DNA of 64,000 nt, taken from Sequoia sempervirens (Eukaryota; Streptophyta; Pinopsida; Cupressales; Cupressaceae). The stretch spans positions 1 to 64,000 of the forward strand of contig VDFB02321281.1 of the NCBI GenBank assembly GCA_007258455.2. Reading direction: 5' to 3'. A program made the position numbers and the translations under genes. Positions 15,954-28,200 of this stretch are shown piece after piece. Numbering within the stretch: the first letter of the stretch is position 1; each line of letters opens with the position of its first letter. The notes below the pieces were generated by a model. It saw nothing but the letters and a program-made list of their open reading frames with translations. It was not told the origin of the DNA and did no database searches.

Positions 15954-17969
15954 AACAATAATTATTGGTAGAAGGCCTCCTATCATGTATGGACTAGTGA
16001 TTAATAGGCCTCTTACAATTAAACTTATATTTTTCAATAATCAACTTAAAGAGTCTACAATTCATTTATAGAGAAATCATTGTTCATTCTTATAATTGAA
16101 GAAGTGATTCGACATTATACATTCTATTCAACCATTTAGATGGTTATAGCAAAATTCACATTTAATAAAAAACTTTTAATATGCTAATATTTTTCTCTCC
16201 TCTTTAGTTCTTTTTTAATATTTTAGAATATTGTGAGCAGAAACTCACTATACATAAATAATTAAAGGCTAATTAAATAATGAAAGCAATTGAATAAGAG
16301 TTGGGATTGAAAATAAATAAATTAAATGTAGCATTTAGTTGAATTTTAAAGATTGCAAAATGATGTTGAAAATGTTGTATTGTTTTGTAACATTGGATTT
16401 TAAGAGTTGTTCAAATGAATGTCTCAATTTGTAAACTAATTGTGTTTTGTTCTAGTTTTGGCCTAGATACGTGCTTGCAAAATTAAAATGGCATGCAAAC
16501 TTAAACTTGTACCTATAGGAATAAACCAACATAAATTGATTGTTATAATTCTCACCTTGATCTTTTTATTTCTAAGATTCGTAAGGAACAAGTTTTCATA
16601 AGCACCTTTATTTGTTGAATTGTGAGGGGGGGATCAATTCAACAACTTTGGAAAAGTCATTTGAGAGAAAGATGCATGCAATAGACCTAGGATGATATGT
16701 GTTGATGTAATGCTTTGATAATATTTTTAGATTCATTTTATTCCTCTTGTAAATTAAATTCTATATTTCCTCAATAGTTTCACACATGATTTTAAAATGA
16801 ATGAATGAATGCCTTTAAATACAAGATCACACACAAATCAACACAAATGTGCAAGGTTGGCTCACAATGATGTGTGAAAATGTTGTAAAGGCGTAAATAT
16901 GGAATTTAAATTTTAAAAATTTAAGGTTTAGATCCATGACTATATAGATGACCCAATCAAGTCTACACTCGTGGATTTAATCTAGGGTGATGAATGGGAG
17001 ATCTAAGAATCATGACTAATCTCTTAGAATGAGTGATAATTAATTGAGATATGATAATGTCATAAGCCAAATTTATCAAAAATATGCCACTTATAAACTA
17101 GATATTGCATTTGGGAAACTATAATCAAAGCATGCCCAAAACAGAAGGAAAAAAGTCATGGGTATGCAATTTTCACCATTACAAGTTCAAGAGTAACATA
17201 TGTCCTATTGGGGAAATCAATTTATTATTTGTCCGTATTTTCACATTTAAAGTTAAATTTTAATGTAGAACTTCAATGTTTTTCAACTTTTGATAATTAA
17301 TATTTTTTCAGTGGATGCATTGTGGTTTTTTTTTTTAACTTAGGGGTATCCATGCGACCCAACCCAACGACCAATTGGGGCAAGTTGAGGCAAGACTAAT
17401 CCCCTAAGGATGCACACAGTTACTTGCCACATTGTGGCTCTTTAGTTAGTTCTAGGACTCATTCTAAGTGTTTTGAGGACATGGCATTATAGTGCGAAGA
17501 ATTGGCTCTTTATGTCAATAATCTAAGGATCATTTTGATTGATAACAACTCAATTTTATCTAATCTTTTTTCTATGCCTTTTCTTTTTAAAAGGGATGTA
17601 ATCAAGGTTGCACACAAAGATATTATTAAGCTTGATTTTATGATAGTTGACAAAGATGGGGTTTTTGTTTATCTTGCTTATTATTTGAGGCTCCTTTTTT
17701 AGATGTTTTATATTGCTCATATTTTAGTCTAAGCCATTTTAGGTTTTCTATCTCACTTATTTAGTCTTTTAACCTTATGTACTCATTTTAGAACTATAGG
17801 TGTAGACATTTATAAATCCTACAACTCAATTATAAAAAACTCTATGTACAAGATTTAAAAGACAAAAAATCTCATTTTGAGCCAATTATAAATTATATTA
17901 TATTTGTAAGATAAGCATTAAAGATAAATAATAGAATATAATTTTTGTTATGTCAACTTATAATCGTTG
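15954..17969. other. Intergenic DNA left of the nested transposon block
   Basis: AT-rich DNA with no recognisable gene, RNA or terminus. A 66-codon open frame at 17502-17702 has no domain. The last bases (17970-17974, TTATC) are the left target duplication of the large chromovirus. Confidence 0.4.
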
Positions 17970-17974
17970 TTATC

Positions 17975-20900
17975 TATAACATGTCCAATGTTCTACTCAA
18001 AATTTTCCTATGTTTTTACCCACAAGTGAATAATCCATGATGCCATTACATAGCAATAAAAATTTTCTTTTCTAAAACAAAGATAACATGCACATTTAAA
18101 ATAAACACTATTCCAAACTTCCATTGCATTTCATCATAATTTCACAATCTTTCCAAAGTATTGATTTCATATTGAATATTCACAAGTTTATCATTCATGT
18201 TTACAATCTTTCATATAAATGGATACAAGTGTACATACATAGCTCTTCTAAGCACCCATCATTAGAAATACATATGGTTCAGGTAACCCCCCTTCAAATC
18301 TTGGTCGCCAACTATTGAGAAGCATCACTCAAGTGCTTTTCCGCCAACCACGGACTTACTACAGTCCCCCTGCACATCTACCTATTGATAAGATGGCCCT
18401 ACCCTTTGATGAAGAGATTGGTTTGGTAAGCCCATAATACTAGCCTTTCCCGAGCTTGGTGTTGTGTCCTACAAACTAGAACTTTCCCATACAATGGCTA
18501 CAACCTACGTGTATGACAATCCTAGACTAACATGCATAACTGGATCACAATGAATTGACAGTGCAAACAGTGGCAACTTACACTACTTTGGCCAAATAAT
18601 TCAATACTTAGTTATTTTGAGTGAGAGTCATCATATTCACACCTTCCTAGCTCGATTTGTAATGACCACATATATTCTATGCATAGGCTATCCCCTTCAC
18701 TAGATTATCCCAACCCTAAGAATAACCTGAATTGATTGGCAACTTACACTACTTTGGCCAAATAATTCAATACTTAGTTATTTTGAGTGAGAGTCATCAT
18801 ATTCACACCTTCCTAGCTATTTGTAATGACCACATATATTCTATGCATAGGCTATCCCCTTCACTAGATTATCCCATAAGAATAACCTATATTCTCTTAC
18901 TAAAACATTTCAACTATAGACTAATACATAAATCAGACTTTCACAAACTCCTTTATAAATCAAACTATAACTATATAAGCTTAACTTAACATAGTTTATA
19001 GTAAAATACTCAAACACTCTTTCCTACATATATAATATAGTAATATAATCCTCATATATGGGTTTAACAATCAACTCAGCATCTTACATACTTTTCATGA
19101 AGTAAATAAACATAATCATATAAAGCATCTAAATTCCTCTTTCAGATCGATTAAAACAAAACACATAAAATCATGCAATCTTTCCATCTTAAATACAAAA
19201 CAAAGTAGAAGACTAGCATGTCTATAATCAGATAGTTCCAATTGATTAATCTGGGTTCCTAGCACAACCTTCACCAATCAGTTTGCAATTCCTTCCCTTG
19301 ACCAATTCCCACAATGCAACTCTCTCAATCCTCACTAAACTCACTCTTAAAAACCTCACAAACTCACAACTCAGTAATGCAAGACAGTAGCTCTCAAAAA
19401 ATTCAAAAAATAAGTATGCAAGAATGAGTCCCAATGAAGAAGAATGCTCCCTTATTTATACAAAAACCTGAGCACCCTAAGGCTATAAACAAGCTCACAA
19501 TATTGCCACTTCTCACACTCAAAGCTTCGACTCAGCTATGAAGATTCATGGTGGCAAAATAAAAATGATGACTATTTGCTCATGTTGAGCCAATCGCTAT
19601 AATCTTATGACAACAGAGTGATTTAATTAGAAATGCAAGGATAATGTTTCTATAGGTCAACCATTCCCAGCTAGCTTCATACTTGACTGATTCTTAGATT
19701 CCACTTGCCTCATACGTAGGAAATGCAATTAAAAATAGACTTCTAAAAGATGAGAACAATTCATACTTTGGCGCCACATATTTTACCATGTGCCCTATTT
19801 ACTTGGTTGTTGTTTACAAAGACCAAGTCAAAGTTCTTTATGTGTTGATGTTCATTCTTCCTTCACAATATTTGACTAAGTCTTCCATGTTATATTCATA
19901 CTACAATTTGCTTTGTTTCTACACGCCATTTATATTAGCGTTGTCTTTAGTTTATATTTCCTAGCACTTTAAACATTTCATGCAATGTTTAATTTATGCA
20001 CTATTATCAAATGTAGCACATTTCCCTTTGTTTCAACACTTTATACTATATGTATAAGTTGTGCTTCATACATTGTATATGTTGTGTTTTCTATGATATG
20101 TGTGCAATAACATTTTAGTGCTATATGAAATTATTAATATATATATTATATACATATATACATAACATAACATGTATATATGGATATATGTATATATATA
20201 TCTCCACTTTAAAATTTATATTATTCAATATTTGAATACACATATTCATATTCACATATTTCGTATAATAACACATGCATATATATGTATGTATATATAT
20301 ATCAATATACTCGTATGGATATTTTATTATCGTCAAAACATATGCGTATGTTAATTAATATATATATTCATATACTATATATATATCATGCTTTTATATT
20401 TAAACACATATATTCATTTCGATCGACATATATACACAAAGTGTATATATATATATGTCCCATATATTCTCATGGATATGGGTAATCTGTCCATGAGCAT
20501 GCATAGATACGTCTACCTATGTATACTCATGCAGGTATTTACTCATGTGTATGAGTTTATTGTAGATACATGCATATATACATATATATACATTTTATGT
20601 ATTATCTCATCGATTTAATATAAAAACATAAGGAAAAACTCACACAAGACAAAAGACTCAATCACATAACCTGAAGTCAAAACATTCATAGACAAGATCA
20701 TAATGTCAACTAAACCATACTCAAACAAGGCTAAGGATAACTTACCTTTTCCCAAACAATTGACTTGACATCACTAAACTAGAGGTGAGTGTGTGAAAGC
20801 TTAGTTAGGCTCATTAAGGGTTACCAGACCAAGTTCTTCTCATGAGTGATACTTCCCCTCTCTTCGTGACGATTGAATCTATCCCTACATCCAACTTAGT

Positions 20901-21101
20901 ACAATGCAATAGTAGTTAGTTGAATCAATTACAACCATTTGCATCATATATTTCATAGAAAAAATCATTATATAACGTCAATTTGAATCAAACATTCATT
21001 TATTGTATTTCCAAGATACATAAAGCATAAACACATACATTTAAAGCATTTTCACTCAACTAGGTAAAAGTCAATAAGTAATAGCACTATGGGGTGTAAC
21101 A
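17975..21101 (-). repeat. 3' LTR of the split chromovirus (left copy)
   Basis: It is about 3.1 kb and aligns along its length with 41455-44344; for example both contain CACAAGTGAATAATCCATGATGCC near one end and ATAGCACTATG-GGTGTAA at the other (18-20 base cores). It starts TATAACATG where the other copy has TGTAACATG. An AT microsatellite tract occupies 20121-20620. A local duplication of about 150 bp (around 18550-18720 and 18730-18890) is specific to this copy. Confidence 0.88.
20121..20620. repeat. AT/GT microsatellite tract within the LTR
   Basis: This is dense TATATATA, CATATATG and ATGTATACAT sequence, matching a tract at the same place in the other LTR. Open frames here are low-complexity artefacts. 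Confidence 0.8.
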
Positions 21102-21199
21102 TATTCCCTCCCTTGTGAATCATTGTCCCCGATGATCTTAAGTACCATACATAGACATAATCAATAAAACATAAACAAAACTATATTGTTTTTCAAGAA

Positions 21200-22469
21200 C
21201 TCTCAAAAGCATGCAAAACATGAGGAAACCTCTGTTTGATCTTTGCATAGTCTTCCTAGGTGGCTGAATCTTTTGCATACTAATCCCATTGGACTTTGCA
21301 TTGCAAAACCTCTTTGTTACGCAAGCGAAGCTTATGTGTTCTGAGCACTCTGAGAGGCTTGATTGTTACCACTCCCGGGTCCTGTACCTATAAAGCATTC
21401 CAATCAATGACATGATTATCACTTGGTATATATACTTCTTAAGATAAGAGACATGAAAGACATTGTGCATCTAGGCAAGGGTTGGTGGAAGGCAATTCGA
21501 TATGCAATAGGGTTGATCACTTCAAGAACCTCAAAAGGACCTATGTAGCGTGGAGCTAATTTGGATGGCTTTCCAAACTTAATAGAACTCTTATGAGGCT
21601 TGACATTAACAAAACCTTTTATCCTACCAAGAAATTTCTGAGTACCCACTTGGAATTTGCATAACTTTTCTTCCTATCATTAGCTTTCACCAATCTTTGC
21701 TTAATAATTCCAACTCGCTACTCCATTTTTGATAAAATTTATGTCCCTAGGCTTATCACATCTTCCAACTTATCCTAGCTTATAGGATTTTGACATTTCT
21801 GACCATATAATGCTTCAAATGGAGCCATCTTGATTGTAGAATGGTAAGAATTGTTATATGCAAACTCAACCAATGGTAGGTAATCTTCCCACTTGTATTG
21901 TTGATCCATGCAATACATCCTCAGTAGATCTTCAAGTACCTAGTTAACTCTTTCAGTTTGATCATCCGTTTTTGGATGATATGTTGAACTTATATTCAAT
22001 TGGGTACCAAGTGAAGAAAACAAGGTTTTCCAAAACCTAGATGTCACACAAGCATCCCTATCTGAAATAGTCTTTTCAGGAATCCCATGCAACCTAAACA
22101 CTTATTGAATAATTTTTTGTGCTATGATAGGAGCTCCATCAGTTAGATTGCCTAGAATAAAATGTGCTACCTTGGTAAGCTTATCCACTAACAAAAGAAT
22201 GGATTATGCTTGTTCCTAGACATAGGTAGACCTTGCACAAGTTCCATGCTTATGACTTGCCACTTACTCTTGAGAACATCGTTAGGATACAAAAGTCTTG
22301 CAGGGTGATGATGTTTTTCCTTCACCCTTTGACACTCTAAGCATCTTGCTACAAACCTAGCACCATCTCCCTTCATTCCTTTCCAGAAATATAATGGATT
22401 CACATCCGCCAACATCTTGGTTACACTAGAATGTCTAGAGTATGGTGCATTGTGAACTTCTTTCCACAC
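21200..22469 (-). pseudogene. Chromovirus integrase and chromodomain-like end, decayed
   Basis: A zinc-binding HHCC region is readable at 22469-22188: H-N-A-P-Y-S-R-H, then CLECQRVK. The catalytic core that follows is mostly destroyed by stops and shifts. A further readable block at 21649-21419 holds the integrase C-terminal segment KLAPRYIGPFEVLEV. Past it, near 21230-21340, a decayed tail with Q-C-K-V-Q-W-D and E-D-Y-A-K-I resembles the chromodomain motif that directs integration of chromoviruses. No functional integrase could be made from this copy. Confidence 0.75.
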
Positions 22470-22481
22470 TAGGTTCCTTAA

Positions 22482-24352
22482 TTATTCAGAATTAGGAACA
22501 TATATTCTTCCTTTAAACCTCAATAATCCACTAGGTTCAAAATGGAATCCTTTATACCTTGTGTCTTGCAGATTATCTGAGAGTGCTTTCTTGACTTGCT
22601 CATAATATTCATCACCCTTGGATTTCTGCAACACTTGGTCCTTGAAGTTGGTTTGAATTGCTACTATTGAAGCGATATGCCTCCTATGACTTAGGGAATT
22701 GGCAACCCGATTCTCTTTTCCCTTGATGTAGTTAATGTTGAAGCCATAATCAGTTATCAGCTCCAACCATCTCCTTTGATGTGCATTGAGGTTGGATTGG
22801 GTGAACAAATGCTTTAGATCATGATGATCCATCTTTAGTTCAAAAGGTTTACCCATCAGATAGTGTCTCCACATTTGCAATGTGTGGACTACTGCTGCTA
22901 ACTCCAAATCATGCGATGCATAATTTTTCTCATAGGGCTTTAGCTTTCTTGATTGATAAGCTATAACTCTCCCATCTTGCATTAAGACTCCACCTAATCC
23001 TTCACTTGATGCATCCATGATGATAGTAAAGTTGTCATTTGGATTAGGTACCTTCAAGATCGACATCGTAGTCAACTTCTCCTTGAGTAGGTCAAATGTT
23101 GCTTGACATTTCTCAGACCACTCAAACGTTTTCCCTTTCCTCTGCAATGAATTAATAGGAAAATCTATCTTGGAAAAGTTTGCAACAAACTTCTGATAGT
23201 AACCTGCCAAACCCATAAAACTTCTAACCTCAAGTACATTCTTTGGCACTGGCCACTCAAGTACTGCTTTTATTTTAGCTGGATCCACTGTGTTTCCATC
23301 AGATGTAATCACGTGACCTAGATACTGAACTTCTTTCTGGAAGAAGGTGCACTTAGAGAGTTTCCCATATAGCTTATGTTCTCTTAACAATTGAAGTAGA
23401 ATCTCTAAATGTCTACAATGCTCTTCTTCATCCTTGGAATAAATTAAGATATCATCTAGGAAAACCAATACAAACCTATCTAAGAAATCCCTAAATACAT
23501 TGTTCATTAGGTTCATGAATTCTACAAGTGCATTTGTAAGTCCAAATGGTAAGACTGTGAACTCGTAATGACTATATCTAGTCTTGAAAATAGTTTTAAA
23601 ACTATCTTCATCCTTGATCCTCAGTTGATGGTAACTTGGCCCTAGATCAATCTTTGAAAACACTGCCACTCCTCACATTTGATCAAAAATATCATCAATG
23701 CGTGGAAACATGTACTTATTCTTTATCGTAGCTTTGTTAAGCATCCAATAATCAATACATAAGCGTAGTGTACCATCTTTCTTCTTCATGAAGATCACTG
23801 GCACTCCCCAAGGTGAAACATTGGGTTTTATCAACCCTTTAGAAAAGAACTCCTCCAACTATGCCTTAAGCTCCATGAGTTTTGTTGTGGTCATCCTATA
23901 AGGTGGTTTAGATATAGGTTTTGTTCTTGGTACTAGGTCGATGGTGAAATTGAACACTCTATTGGGAGGCATTCCAGGTAGTTCTTCTAGAAAGAAATTC
24001 ATGAATTTTTGTAGGATAGGATATTTTTCCATATCCGTTTTTCCAAATTCCACCACTTCATCTTCTTCAACATCTAGGGGGTCTCTTGGTCCATTATAAA
24101 CTGCATCATCTTGAGAAATGAATTCCTCACTTTCCTCAAGTTTTTCCATTTTAACTACGAAGAGTTGACATCCTTTCTTCTTCGGCTTATTCATCTCCAC
24201 AGCTAATATCTAACACAATTTTATTTCCCTAGGTGTTCCTTGCAAAGACACTTGATTACCTAGGTCATCTAAGCATTCTATAGTTTTAGCACGGCAATCC
24301 ACTTTAGCCCTATGCTTCCATAGCCAATTCATTCTTAAGATGACATCATATG
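22482..24352 (-). pseudogene. Chromovirus protease end, reverse transcriptase and RNase H (nearly readable)
   Basis: Three consecutive blocks read on the minus strand: 24200-23859 (linker to RT, with PPNRVFNFTIDLVP), 23858-23673 (RT motifs, with [20 protein letters not shown]) and 23669-22482. The last, 395 residues, contains the polymerase active site in [12 protein letters not shown], the motif LPFGLTNA, and RNase H residues in [12 protein letters not shown] (D), HDLELAAVV (E) and [10 protein letters not shown] (D). Only a stop and a small shift separate the blocks, so RT and RNase H are the best preserved part. The upstream end (24201-24352) is the protease tail, cut by the nested insertion at 24357. 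Confidence 0.9.
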
Positions 24353-24357
24353 ATCTT

Positions 24358-25257
24358 TGTTGAAAGAATGAAGAAGACATGTGTTGTCATTGATGTCAAT
24401 GCTACTTAGTGAATATCATGATGGTATGAAGAATACTCTGCTCAGTTGAAATGATTCACAGTTAAGTACTTTTGCTATGTGTCTACGTCGATAGTTTCTA
24501 CTCTTTGTGCCCTCCATAGATTGGTTCACATTTCATCACACGTTCAAATCCATTTTCACGATTCTAATGTATTTTTTGTGGATGATATCAGTGCCTAAAT
24601 CCAAAATTTCAGCTGGTCTGGATGAATAGTTCAAAAGTTACATATGACAGAAGTTTTGTATGTAGAGTGTTCCTAGTTTTTAGTACAATGTACATGGCCT
24701 TTTCTATTTGTACTTCTCTATGAGTGTGTGCTAGGTCTTGTGGTTTTGGGATGATGTCTACAGGTGTCTATGGGATAATATTTCAAGGTAGCATGATATT
24801 TTGAGATCCAAGTGTTATGTGTGTAACAATAAATTGAAGTATTCTATTCTAGGTCTTATTCCTGACCGACCTAAAATATGTAAAAGGTTGTGGAGATTAA
24901 AATTATAATCCGAATGTAAGGAGCTATTATAGGTGCATATTGACCTATATATCACAGGTTTGTGGTGCAAAGGTGTTTTAATTTGAATTGGGCGTCGATA
25001 AGACACATTTTGCATTCACTTTGGAGTCATCTAGTCAGGCTGACTCAGTCAGTGTTTGCAATAATGCTCATGTATATACATAGAAGATCATTTTGAGGAT
25101 TAAATGAGAGTGTGTGTTAGTGAAGTGCTCTGAATGCAAGCAAAAAAGAAAATTTCTACAGAAGACTGAGAAAAGGATATTCGAATATAATTGGAAGTAG
25201 AGATTTGTGTTTTGTATCAAGCGAAGTGTTTTGGATCAAAATCTTGAGCTTCAAAGG
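24358..25257 (+). repeat. 5' LTR of the nested element, first part
   Basis: It starts TGTTGAAAGAATGAAGAAGA and aligns with 37910 onward (TGTTGGAAGAATGAAGAAGA). It ends at ...CTTCAAAGG, where the 4.76 kb element entered. Confidence 0.88.
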
Positions 25258-28200
25258 TGTTAGTTTATAGATTTGTCCTTTAACAACATGAACATAAAAA
25301 TGACTATAATTCCCAAGAATGATGAAATCAACTCACAACAGTTGGAGAGATTAGCATTGCATTGGTGATCTTCCTTCGAATTTTAATTGAGGTACAACTC
25401 CCTCTTCTGATATAATTTTTATAATTTTTGAAATATAAGACTTGGGGTATGCTTTTAACCAGAAAGCAGAAAAGGCAATCTAACACCTCTTCATAGCTAT
25501 GAAAGAAGTGTGACATGAGCTTATGTTTAAATTAACTACTACCAAAATGAAAGACTGACAAATGATTAGTATCACGACTCATAGATTGGACTACTTAACA
25601 CCTACTGACTTGACTCAATGCAATTCCAACCATTGACTGTAAATAAATGAACTAAATGTCACTGAACATTACACTCTCATAGGAAAGATATATTCAAATG
25701 ATGCCAAAGCTCATAGACTTTTTCACAAGCATTAACACTTAATGCAAATTATTGCACACAAACAATAACATCCACAAAAAAAAAATTGAAAATGCAAAAT
25801 TTGATCCTTTGTAAAGATCGTGTCTCATTCATGCATCATAGTGCAAGGGGGATCAAAATATCAAATCCTTGCAATGTCAAAAGATAACATATTTATAATT
25901 TTCAAAAATAAAATTGCCACTAATTTTTACGAAATAACTGAAAGTAACTGATTCTTGGAAACAACCAAAATAATGAAGTCCATAAGACTTAAAGATAAAA
26001 AGAAACTCCAGAGACTAAAATCTCCCCTAGGGCTGAGATGGCTGGGCATGCGAAGAGGCAGGGATTTTTTCTTCAAGCGACTTTTGCTGTGCAGCTACCA
26101 CACACCTCTGGTAATCTTTTAGAGCCATCACGATCTCAATGATCTCAATTTGTTGTGGAAGGGTTACATTTCTTACCCTTAGTTTCCAGGCCACCTTGGT
26201 GATTTAGATTGGTTCCATCTTTTGTGTGAGAAGTGCAGGAGAATCCTCATGCCATGATAATGCTGAGTCAATTCTAGCCATGTTCTTTAGCGCTTCTTTG
26301 TTGAATGATTGTTCCCCTGCATATGTATCAATCACTCCAAAGAATGCATTTTTTAACTTCTTGAAGGTAGCAGGTCTTTGATTATCGCCTTTAATTATAG
26401 GAAATTCAAAATCAGAGAAGTTTTTGATGAAACTATTATTTAGGTGACCGCATTCCTTTAATAACTTTGTTTGCTCTGCAAAGTTTGATCTGATAAATTC
26501 TAGCATCTAAGCTATGCTAGTCCTCCACACATTAGCCCAATTATCTTCCTTTGAAGGAATAATCTTTTCAGCACCCGCCTTTTCTAAACCCATGGCCACA
26601 AGATCAACAAGTTCACGGTCAATTTGTAGCCAGTGATTTTCTTCCTATTTACATACCACCAACTCTGATTTGATTGCATTCCTCAAAATTATGAATTCAT
26701 TATAAGATTTCCTTAAATTTTTTTATTATGGGAACCCCTTTCTCTTTGATTTCAGGGATCCAAATCTGTACAACTTTTCCATAGTAACTATCTTTTTGAA
26801 TTCTACTTATAGATTTTCCCACAACTGAGTTAGGATCAAAGTCAAGACTTGCTTGGCTCAATGGTTGGGGTGTGGGATATGTTAGGGATTTGAGAAAATT
26901 GAGAGGAGTTCTACAGACCTTTTCAACTCATCTTTATCCCATTTATCCTTTTCAAACCTCACCACCATTCTAGAGGCAGTAATTTGAAATTTATGAACAT
27001 CACCATCCCTACTAGGAGGTCCCAAGTCCAATTGGGTTACACTGTAGTCTTCCACATCAAGCCGATTTATATCTTTCTCTATAGAGGGTTGGGCTACTTC
27101 CATAACCAAATGCCCAGAGAATTCATCTTCAAGCAACCTAGTAGTTGTTTTTAATTTCTTCACCTTTGGAATTCTTTGTATAATTTTTCCTACAATATCT
27201 TCCTTAGGAAATACAATAGGACCATTTTTCTTTTCTTGGAAATAGAGTTCTCTAACTAGGATGGTAAAAATTTAGGTGCGTTAGGATTCTTGGAACTACC
27301 AAGTGTAGAAAAATGAAGAGTCCTATTAAGCAAAGGAGATTCCATTACATTATGAACATTTTGAAGAGAGGGATTTGATATTTCATTCTATTGTACCTCT
27401 ATTTTATTCTAAGGGTGCTGAGTAGGGATCTCTAAGGATTCAGTAACAACTTCTCTTTGAATATCCTCTCCTAACCGTTCCTCAACATAAATGTCACTTG
27501 GTTTTTCAATTGCAACATTCAGGAGAGGACCCTTGCCACAGGTTCATTCAGGTCGCTTTCCTTTCTCGGGAGGATCATCACCCTTTCTGCCACTCCCTGC
27601 TAGTAATGATGTAACATGTATAGATGTTGTAGATGCAAAATATCTCATACTTATATGACCAGTACTCGCTGGCTCGCAGGGTTCTTTCATTTCCTTCAGA
27701 GGGGCCTTAGCAGTTTCTCCTTTCTTTTTAGCCAACTAAACTTGTGTGTTCTTCTCAAAACTACTGAAGTTCTAACCTGAATATCTCCATTCTCCTCATT
27801 GTTCCAACCTATTGGCGACAGAGGTAGAGTCTATATTTTTTGGGAATATATTGGATCAAATAGATTGAGGTCATCATTATGCACACCCATGATCTTCCAA
27901 CCCAATTTAAAATTAAAAATTTGTGCTAAAGAAAGTCTCATCGAATTTCTTTTCCTTACCTCATAATCATCTATGTAGTCAGCTCAAAAATATTCAAGGT
28001 GAGGTATGTGATAATAGCCAGGGTCAAGCTAAAGGTTATTCCTCACATAATTCTTTCTATCAAATGGAAACCTCCTTTCAAACCTTTCAAATGTACCAAA
28101 GGAAAAATTGGCAATTTCTTTCCTTAAATTGAGAGCATTTGACTGTGACTTACATTCATAATATCCCAAGCCAATTGGAAATGGAATCCCGATCTTTTTC

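Noticed and set aside
20121..20618. Tyr/Ile-rich open frames on both strands
   Set aside because: Pure products of TATATA/CATATG microsatellite; the same occurs at 36 kb, 43.5 kb and 47 kb.
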